DNA of 64,000 nt, from contig JACVRA010000368.1 of assembly GCA_019828545.1 (NCBI GenBank), positions 1 to 64,000 of the forward strand, written 5' to 3'. Shown piece after piece: positions 56,317 to 64,000 of this stretch. A model generated the notes under the pieces. That model saw nothing but the letters and a program-made list of their open reading frames with translations. It was not told where the DNA came from and made no database searches. This stretch comes from Paracamarosporium sp. OC-R06-R3 (taxonomy: Eukaryota; Ascomycota; Dothideomycetes; Pleosporales; Didymosphaeriaceae). The position numbers were made by a program, and so were the translations under genes. Every line of letters begins with the position of its first letter. Position 1 is the first letter of the stretch.

Positions 56317-57082
56317 AGTGACAGTGAATAGAGTGAGTTCACCAAAGTTGGTGTGGCAATTCCTCCACGGTAATACAAAACAGCTAGACGTTATAGAGAT
56401 CAATCGCGACCCTGAGAAAATGTCGTGATTGTGAATGGATATGCTGAATTCGACCAAGACGGTAGGATGTGAAGTCCTGCCGATTGCGCTCTTTGAACCC
56501 AAAATTTTCATCGGCGGCTAAATGAGAAACCAATGACGGTGAAGAGTTACTGTAGGCTGGTATTGGACCAGGCGATCCTGCACAATGGCTACGAGGTGTT
56601 GACAGATGCGGTTATCTGCAAGAACACCTTCGCTAGGCCCTGTCAGTGATCTGCCATCGAGACCTGGGCCTGTCAGCTGCGTAAGAATTGGCGCAGGATA
56701 CCTCGCCAATCACGGAACCCTCTCGCTATGTATTACCCAATCTTATCAGCCATGCAGCGAAAGCAAATGAGGAAGCGCTGTGCGGGGAAGTTCTCAAGAA
56801 TGAAAAACAGATCTCCAGCTGGTAGCTTGATTATCAAGCGTTGGTCCTTAGGGATGGCTGTCTGCATGACGATAACCCATAGGCTAGATCGCCCGTTTAT
56901 TACCACTGTAGGAAGCCGTAACGTACCACCTTATCGGCGAATGTGTTCGGGATAGGACTTGGTCTCGTGAAGTTGCCGCGCACTTTGATACCTATGTAGG
57001 AGTGCGGCGAATGACTTAGTGCCACTACAATTACATGTCCGGAAACTCAGACAAACCAAGGCCCAAGATACTTTTAAGCTAT
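56317..57082. other. Intergenic interval, nothing recognised
   Basis: The 5' flank of AAA-2 and the 3' flank of the following NACHT-like gene. The plus frame 56728-56955 has no motif. Confidence 0.4.
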
Positions 57083-58476
57083 CTATTCAAGATCATCATC
57101 TTCACTGTCGTCTTCCAAACTATCGTCCGAGGGCAGATAGTCGGAGTCTACCTCATCTACTGATAGCGCACCGTTGTGAGGGGTAGCTGTTTTAATCCTT
57201 CCTTTTGTTAACCACCATATGTCATCACGGTCTCTTCTAGTCTCGGAATGATTATTTTCTCCGGACTGATGCGTTGAGTTTGTCCACCAATTGTATACTT
57301 CATCCTCGTCCTCCTGTGAACTGTCAGACCCCGATGGCGAGTCTGATGATTCTGATGAGTCGTCCGCAATTGGTTCGCGATTTCTCTTTGGGCTTGGCGC
57401 CATACGATTCCATACCGGAGGCACAGTAACCTTCAACGACACAATCTTTGCTTGCTCCACCGCTTGCATAGGTAAGTATCTGGAGATCTCTGCGCTGCGT
57501 GAAGCCATCATTGTCTTTAAGGAAGTTTCTCCTCGGGAATTTGTAGAGGTCAGCTTTTCTAGTAAGCGACGGAAATTATCCATCTTCGACTTGTCATGCC
57601 AAGCCCCGGATACCAATACGTCGACATTATCTAGAACAATCAGAAGTGATTGCATTCGAGATATAGACAGACAATCCAAGAATAGCTCCCACAAGTCATG
57701 AAACTTGGTTCGAGCTTCTTCAAATCGAGCTTCGCTCAGCCGATCCTGATGGCAAGTCTTCCTTTCAAATCGCTCTGGCCGGCTTCCGATAATCTGCGTT
57801 ATAAGATCCTGAAGAATTATTTCTGGAGTGCTGACCACTCCATCATCGGTCCTCCCACAAAAGTGATACAAGGCTGCTAGGTTTGAGGGTTTTGTGCGGT
57901 GAACTACGGTCTGGGCCATTTTCAGCACTTCTAGTGCGATCTCCGAAGTCCAATTAGAAGGACCGGTATTGAGTCTCCCGTAGGCACATAACATGACAAG
58001 CTCAGGCTCTGTCAGCCAAGACTGTAAAGCATCTTTCTGTGTGTGGCTTTGGCTGAGGCATTCTATGACACAGGGGAATTTGTGTCGAGAATATTGACGT
58101 AAACAGGTTAGGAAGACTTTGTCGAACCCTCGAAGATCGTAAAAGCACTTGTTGCAAACTTTTCGCCAATAACCCTCAGTTGTTTCCGAATCTTGTTCGC
58201 CAGTCGGCAGTTCGCGTAGCGTTAAATCTTCCATGTGTCCTGCCTACCGTTAATGACTCCCTCGAATATCATAAATTTCGATTTCGCACCTGCAAGTTCT
58301 CCGTTTATGGTATCATCCTGCGGCTTTGATGTTTGTCGAACAGTGAGCTTCTCAAGTAGTTTAACCAGCTCTTGAACATTAGTACCATCACATACGATCT
58401 GACCAATAAGTACTTGAACCGCATTATCTGAAGCTCTGCTTCCTGAAAGTGTGATCGTGGATGCCGGATGACTCAT
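57083..58476 (-). CDS. NACHT-like protein lacking a P-loop
   Basis: Two exons (58248-58476, 57083-58191) join in phase to 445 residues. The middle follows the helical and Walker B-bearing part seen in fungal STAND/NACHT proteins: YWRKVCNKCFYDLRGFDKV, QSWLTEPELVMLCAYGRL, LAALYHFCGRTD (a strand normally in the nucleotide fold), and LLIVLDNVDVLV (Walker B-like, DNVD), then MMASRSAEISRYLP. No Walker A (GxxxxGKS) is present in any exon, so NTP binding is doubtful. The C-terminus is Ser/Asp/Glu-rich. It lies between AAA-2 and a SesA-like gene and could be a helper or decoy for an NLR, or simply a degenerate NLR. The first exon's start (MSHPASTITLS) has no confirming homology. Confidence 0.7.
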
Positions 58477-59360
58477 TTTTGTACCGTTCGTATCTGCTTC
58501 GTCCAGTAGAGGTTAAGAATTCTGGTACGAATACAAAAAGAGTCTAGGCCAACGCTGGTGGAGTGGCTAATCTGTTCAATTGCCCTGCCCCAAAGGTGAT
58601 TTCGGCTGGAAACATATGTTCAAATGAAGCCAAAATCGACGGGATTGTGTCAACCTATAATGATTCACAGAATTGAGGAAGAGAGCCTGTCTAGGCATTG
58701 GCTAATAATTTGCTTCTTTGATATTAGCAGCAAGGCTGTGACGAATCGAAATAAGAAGTCTTACACCGCTTCCTATGCAACACTGCGCGATAACCTCCGT
58801 TACACAGGCTCGCATATCCGGTCAGCTGAATCTAGCCGAGCTGAAGACGCTCCAATCCTTCCACGACCTGCAGGCTACGCACACCTAACACCATTTGTGA
58901 TTCGATTTATCCACGATAAGGCTATGACAAATAAAAACTAGAAACCCTACACTACGCTTGGCAAAATCTGCGCGATAATTCCGTCACGCAAGCTCGCATA
59001 TTCCGGTCAACAGGATACAGCCTAGCTGAAGACTCTTCAAGCAGCCACTGGCGATCCGACGTTCAAATTCTGCATGCAATGTAACCAATCGCCTGCATGC
59101 ACTGCCCGTGAAACTGGGTTCGGTACTCAACTGCATCAGGACAAAGAATCCAAGTGCAAATGGCTGCCTACATTGACAAGCTCGGTTAAAAAGGCCATAT
59201 AGCTTATTCCGGTCACAGAGTCGCAATATAAAGGTGGTTGATGTAGCTCGCCAGAAACTGGTCAGGGCCCATCTTGTTCTAGTGGACTTTATATGTGCAC
59301 AGCTTCTGTCACTCGGAGTACGATCCTTTCTAGAACCACATTCCAAAACTATTAAGCAAG
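58477..59360. repeat. Tandem direct repeat in intergenic DNA
   Basis: Two diverged copies of about 120-150 bp lie about 186 bp apart. Copy 1 starts near 58738 (gtgacgaatcgaaataagaa ... gcgcgataacctcc) and copy 2 near 58924 (atgacaaataaaaactagaa ... gcgcgataattccg). Both contain gcgcgataa, caggctcgcata/caagctcgcata, ccggtca and tagc(c/t)gagctgaagac-like blocks in the same order. No coding function is supported. It may be a decayed transposon piece or an old local duplication. Confidence 0.6.
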
Positions 59361-60136
59361 ATGGTATCACCCCATTAATTTCTATACGTCGCCATGCTAT
59401 TTACTAGATCTAGCTAACGTAGTCCTTCCAGAGCGGTCTCGAAGTTTTCGGCGCGGTCATAGCAACCTTAGACACAACCATTGCCGTCTTCTCTGCCGTC
59501 CACGATGCAACAGACAACGCGAAGGACCTTCCAAGCCTCTTGGAGGAGTATGAACAAGAATGTCGTCTCAGCAAGGCCATCGTCAAAAATGTTCAATCCA
59601 ATCCAGAACTTCAACATCAGGATGTGACAATGGCAGTCATTAGAGTTGGAACGAATGTCACAGCGCTTGATCAACATCTAAAGTCTTTAGACCAAGGGAG
59701 GGGCCGTTTTCGGGAAATTGGTCACCAACTTGTGTCTGGTACACAGGAGAGGAAGAAGTTGGAGAAGTTGATGGATCGCCTGACCCGTGCGAAAACCAAC
59801 TTGACAGGGATTGTCACAGTTTTGTCGTCACGACCAGCTGCACCAATCACTAGGCGTATAGTGGAAGATAACGAGACATCTGGAAGAGGCCGGATGTTCA
59901 ATGCTCCAGTGATCCAAGGGGACGCAACAAAAGATCCATGGGAACATATCACCGAGGTGATTGTAAGGAGGAATAAAGCTACCGACCAGTCGTTCATGCT
60001 GAATGTTGCTATGACCACTAAAAACCTTAGGTTGCTATTCGAGGAGCTGGCCAAGGATGAAGAAAGACAGGTTGATGCGGAGCTGAACAGTGAGGCTAAT
60101 CCCAGTCTTAGGAGTGAGCGGATGGATATAGACTGA
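59361..60136 (+). CDS. SesA-like stand-alone N-terminal NLR-type domain protein
   Basis: Modelled as an ATG-only first exon (59361-59363), a 68-nt intron with a ctaac branch point at 59414-59418, and exon 2 at 59432-60136: 235 residues beginning MSGLEVFGAVIATLDTTIAV. The in-frame TAG at 59420-59422 rules out unspliced reading, and no other in-frame ATG exists before codon 67. The helical FSAVHDATDNAKDLPSLLEE and following helices resemble the SesA domain (PF17107), found at the N-termini of fungal NACHT proteins and as separate proteins beside NLR genes. In HET-s/SesA systems such proteins signal cell death, sometimes through a short amyloid motif. A stretch here (RMFNAPVIQGDATKDP) resembles such motifs only loosely. 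It lies near two NACHT-type genes, supporting a death-pathway role. Splicing of a start codon alone is unusual but known. Confidence 0.65.
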
Positions 60137-61368
60137 AGCGTTAAGTTGAAGCGGAGTGTCTCGGGTTAATGGAAGCGAATTAGTATTTTGTCGTCCTGAG
60201 GGCTAGAGAGACTAACATATATAAGTCTCTAGACCTAGTTACAGTGCACCACTGAGTGTCTCAATACTATGGTGCCCACGTTTGATTGTGACACAATGTA
60301 GCTCTTCCCAGTGGCGAAGATAGGGAAAATGCATTTTAAAGGTATATTATATACCGAGGAAGCTTTGAAAACGTGCGATAAAGCTTGCGAAGTCCCTGCG
60401 TTACTGATAGTTGTCTTCCTGCTCCTCATTGCTATGTGCGACATCAGTACTCGAACGCTTAGATAGCTGGGACTGCGGTAGTTCGTTCATCAGTCAGTAC
60501 TGTTACTGCTACTGTTACTAGTATAGACAAGCTCTACCTTAGTAAAAGCTGGTGGATAATATAGGCTTGGGTAATCGTCTAGGGAAAAGTAAACTCATGC
60601 CATCGCAGATAATATCTCCACCTTACGAGCATTTGTGAGAACCTCCAGTGCAACCGAGAAGATCGTTGTGAATAGCATTACAAGTCTAATATTACCAAGC
60701 ATGCGTTTCACAAATTAGAGAATAAGAATGACTAGAGTGGCCTTGATGGAAAGTATCACGGCAACAGCAGCATTTCCTGACTTTTCGATTCGATGTGTGG
60801 GGTATTTGCGTATCTCCACGCTTCGCGAGTGGATGTTGTATTTCTTCAGTCTTCATCAGCAGTAAATGCATATTTTGTTCTTCCAAATGACAACGCATGT
60901 ATCCTTTGCATTCTGTAGCTAAAATTGGCGTGGTATACATTCAGCATACGACCGCTGAGAAGCGTTGTGAAAGGGTCACTTTCAAGGGCCCGTGGAAAAA
61001 AAGTTAGATGTCGAGACTTATGTTTAGCCTACCACACTTTCACCCCTTCTCCTACGAGAAAACCGTTTCCATTTCTAGATCTATAGAGCCAGTTTCAAAG
61101 CTTTTCTAGCTTCGTCTCTGGAGGTCGGTCTGCTGTTTCCGCTTATAAGATGAGGGCTATAGGGGCATCTCCATCTATCGTTCGATCTTCGGCAAATGAA
61201 CAGAGGAAGACATATGTTGTATTCTTGGATTTCGACTCGAATGTGAATGAATTGTTGGCATTGCTCCGAATTCGGCTTCCTAAGATACAAAGGAAAGACT
61301 TGAACATATCAGGATTATCATATTCGATAAAGTTAAAGGTCAATGACAAGTATCTATACAACTTGATG
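60137..61368. other. Intergenic interval, nothing recognised
   Basis: AT-rich. One short frame (61150-61404, plus) overlaps the 3' end of the aldehyde dehydrogenase gene and has no motif. No repeats or RNA genes seen. Confidence 0.4.
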
Positions 61369-62875
61369 CTACTTTATGTTGATTATAACTGTCTTGCTAT
61401 CTAGAAAGGCTAAGAGACCCTCTTTTCCATTCTCTCTGCCATAGCCACTCGCTTTTACACCTCCAAAGGGTACAAGAGGACTGGGCAAGATCCCTTGATT
61501 GATACTTACAGTCCCTGCTTCTAATAACCTACTAATTCTCAGGGCCAGAGATAGGTCTTTCGTATACACTGCTGCACCAAGACCATACTGGCTCTGGTTA
61601 GCCAGCCCAAGGGCTTCTTGCTCTGTCTTAAAGGTTCGTATCGCCAAAATCGGTCCAAATACCTCTTCTTGATAGACCAAGCTGTTCAGGTTTGGATTGA
61701 GAAAAATTGTGGGTCGAACGAAGTATCCGTTGCTGGAAGGACCATGAACGCTGGTGAAGACTTTCATCCCTTCTTCTTTCCCTTCCTTGATCAAGGACAT
61801 AACACGATGAAATTGAGCCGCATCTGCAAGAGGTCCATACACCGTTTCTATATTCGTTGGGTCTCCAAACTTGGTGGCCTCTTCCTCAAATCTTTCTCTC
61901 AATCTCGCCACAACGGCTTCAGCCACTGAATCCTGAATTAGCAACCTGGTTGTCGCAGCGCATACCTGTCCAGAATTTATCAAAAAGCCCGCCGACATAT
62001 GCTCCACTACCTTTTCTAACTCTGCGTCTGCAAACACCAGGGCCGCACTCTTTCCTCCTAACTCCAGTGTACATTTTTTTAGATTCGATTGAGCGGCGGC
62101 TATTTGCACCAGTCTTCCTGCTGCCGTTGAACCTGTAAAACTGATCTTGGAGATCCCCCTATGCTCAGCCAGCAATTTTCCCGTCTCAGCTCCCCCAGTG
62201 ATTAAATTGATAACCCCAGGGGGAAACCCAGCCTCCTCCACCAACCTTCCGAAAGCCAAGGCACCCAAAGGACTTTTCTCGCTCGCTTTGAAGATGAATG
62301 TATTCCCTGCCGCTACAGCAGGTGCGATCTTCCATGCCAAGGAAAGGGGCGTCCCGTTCCAGCTTGCAATTCCAGCGCATACGCCCACCGGTTCGTAGTA
62401 TACGAGTTTTGTTGTGCCGTCACCATCGTCAGAGAATACGTCGCCGCATATTTTGTCGGTCCAGCCAGCGTAGTATCGCCACCATTGAGCCGAGAACATG
62501 GTCACTCCAATGGCATTGCTAATAGGCATACCCATGGCGGCTGTTTCCAAAGGACCTGTGCGGGTGGCGTTGGATTCGATGAGCTCGGCAAGTTTCAGCA
62601 TGCATTTTGACCGGGTGAATGGAGGTGTCGTGCGCCATATTTTGAAGGCGTCGGATGCCGCAAGGACCGCCGCGTCAATGTCGGACTGTGAAGCTATTTG
62701 AACGGTCGAGGTTATAAGAGACTTATCGAAAGGGCTGTGGATGGAGAGTGTGTTGCCTGAGCTGGAGGCACGGTACTTTAGTGAGTCAACGTACATCCTA
62801 CATCGAGAGATATGATATTTGCTTTCGCACCTCATTATTGATAAATAGTCTCCCTTCTGGCTGCAAAATCGACAT
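61369..62875 (-). CDS. NAD(P)-dependent aldehyde dehydrogenase
   Basis: Two exons (62831-62875, 61369-62775) give 483 residues. The short first exon MSILQPEGRLFINNE joins YRASSSGNTLSIHSPFD through a 55-nt intron; an upstream ATG frame (62949) runs through this intron and is rejected. The fold is standard: NAD-binding FTGSTAAGR, ELGGKSAALVF with general base Glu253, catalytic Cys287 in INSGQVC, EVFGPILAI and a C-terminal FGGVKASGYGREN. It belongs with broad-range fungal ALDHs that oxidise aldehydes to acids. No signal or membrane segment, so presumably cytosolic. Apparently intact. Confidence 0.9.
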
Positions 62876-63284
62876 CTTAGTAAGTCCCGCAGGCGGTAGA
62901 TGCAAAAACGATCCCGAAGGTCCTCACAAAGGCCAAAACACCCGTCCAACTCTTTTCATAGTGAACCAAACTCATAAGCTAGACTGATTGATCCGACGCC
63001 GAAACTTCAAGCCGCTCTAGCAACTCGAAAATGTGGGGGTGCCAGAGTCGCCGAGGGTGGGGCTCGGCTTGAAGCTTATCAGCAGCCTCGGATAATTACT
63101 TGATAGGTTCCTGGACGTCTGTGACAAATCTTCCCAATCCTACAATGTGCCCAAGTCTCAAAAGAATTGTGTCGTTTGATTATAGATGGGATTTGTTATT
63201 CTGAGTCACGATGATACGGTGTTGTAGGTTCTACTGCTTACCTTCGATTGGGCAACGAGAGCACAACGGATGCCAGCACGCTAG
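62876..63284. other. Divergent intergenic interval
   Basis: Shared 5' flank of the minus-strand aldehyde dehydrogenase and plus-strand MFS gene; no gene recognised. Confidence 0.4.
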
Positions 63285-64000
63285 ATGCACAACATTGAAA
63301 ATTCTACAAATATTGGACCTGAACAGGAGTACGAAAATCAATATTTCTCGTCCCGTTGTTGGCTGCACACCTCCAAGCTTTCCGGCATGTCTAATAAACA
63401 TGAGTTCGTCAAAGGCCCGGTCTTCACCACATCAGGTACTCCAACTGCGAGCGGCATAACATCTCCCATGTGCCCTCCGTATCTACATGCCCTCTTCAAC
63501 CAAAGGCACTTAACGACGCAAGTAATTCAACACTGCTTTGAAGGGGCCGGCACAACCTCTTCCCCGTTTCTCGTCGAATGGCTCCCTTCAGATCCCCAGA
63601 ATCCCTACAACTGGTCTAGAAAAAGAAAATGGCTCATCACTTCGCTATCAGCTCTATCTTGCTTCACGGTTTCCTTCACATCCTCCACATACACTGGTGC
63701 TGTCCCAGGCGTCATGAATGAATTTGACGCCTCGAATCCAATCGCTCTACTTGGCATGTCGCTCTTTGTGGCAGGCTTTGCTATAGGTCCTTTGATCTGG
63801 GCGCCACTTGGCGAAATGTATGGATGATAGTCAACCTTTATTGTGACATATGGGATGCTAGTCCTCTGGAATGGAGCAGCAGCTGGGGCTTCGAGCATGA
63901 CACAACTTGTAGTGTTCCGATTCTTGGCAGGGATGTTTGGATCGAGTCCGTTGACCAATGCCGGGGGTGTGATTGCGGATATGTTCTTGGCGGATGAAAG
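63285..64000 (+). pseudogene. MFS transporter (polyamine/drug DHA1-like) with two adjacent stops, cut by right edge
   Basis: The frame starts at an ATG at 63285 or, more likely, 63387 (MSNKHEFVKGP). DPQNPYNWSRKRKWLITSLSALSCF is the typical opening of fungal Tpo1/Flr1-like DHA1 transporters, then SSTYTGAVPGVMNEFD and PLIWAPLGEMYG. At 63825-63830 two stops in a row (TGA TAG) interrupt the frame, which then continues unchanged with STFIVTYGMLVLWNGAAAG and VFRFLAGMFGSSPLTNAGGVIADMF to the window edge. Family consensus at this point is Arg-Gln, and CGA-CAG to TGA-TAG is two C-to-T changes. The remainder lies beyond the window. Confidence 0.82.

Noticed and set aside
55903..56511. Longer N-terminus for AAA-2 from the ATG at 56511
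   Set aside because: The extra 65 residues lack similarity to the family opening, and the ATG at 56316 precedes a plausible basic N-terminus.
61150..61404. 84-codon plus-strand frame overlapping the aldehyde dehydrogenase end
   Set aside because: No motif; overlaps a clear gene on the other strand.
1..64000. tRNA, rRNA or CRISPR features
   Set aside because: No cloverleaf, ribosomal or repeat-spacer pattern was seen by eye; small RNA genes could be missed without a covariance search.

Overview
The window reads as an accessory, probably subtelomeric-style region of a filamentous ascomycete (Pezizomycotina; a Dothideomycete would fit, but that is a guess). The evidence is the gene content (HET and NACHT domains, PTH11-like rhodopsin-fold receptors, Zn2Cys6 factor, UstYa/DUF3328 proteins, 2EXR) and many 45-120 nt GT-AG introns with CTAAC/CTGAC-like branch points. 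All exon models were built by hand from frame, splice sites and phase, with no database search, so family names rest on motif recognition.

Layout. 0-9 kb: the start of a 2EXR gene cut by the left edge, a complete eight-exon S28 serine peptidase, and an intronless 823-aa gene resembling a bacterial family. 11.5-17.5 kb: a PTH11-like receptor, then a divergent pair made of a damaged MFS transporter and an MlrC-like M81 metallopeptidase. 18-24 kb: a decayed gene with a lysine-rich tail, a small ankyrin gene, and an F-box/ankyrin gene broken by a short deletion. 24.3-35.7 kb: a seven-exon NLR-like gene of about 2,410-2,424 codons (alpha/beta-hydrolase-like, NACHT, acidic linker, ZZ finger, HET at the C-terminus), head to head with a 12-exon AAA ATPase. 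35.9-45.2 kb: relics of an APH-type phosphotransferase, a BBE-type FAD oxidase and a GH3 enzyme, with an intact Zn2Cys6 regulator and SDR between them. 45.2-52.4 kb: a second PTH11-like receptor, two tail-to-tail UstYa/DUF3328 genes, a newly modelled 76-aa secreted peptide with one Lys-Arg site, and a P450. 53.5-60.1 kb: a second AAA ATPase of the same family, a NACHT-like protein without a P-loop, and a stand-alone SesA-like protein. 61.4-64 kb: an aldehyde dehydrogenase and an MFS transporter with two adjacent nonsense codons at the right edge.

How they fit together. Two themes stand out. One is non-self recognition and regulated cell death: the giant NLR/HET gene, the SesA-like protein, the P-loop-less NACHT-like protein, the ankyrin genes and possibly the AAA ATPases. 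The other is small-molecule or peptide modification: the UstYa pair, candidate precursor and P450 form a compact possible RiPP-type cluster. Much of the remainder is decaying, largely by C-to-T nonsense changes and small indels, as expected in a fast-evolving accessory segment with past RIP-like mutation.
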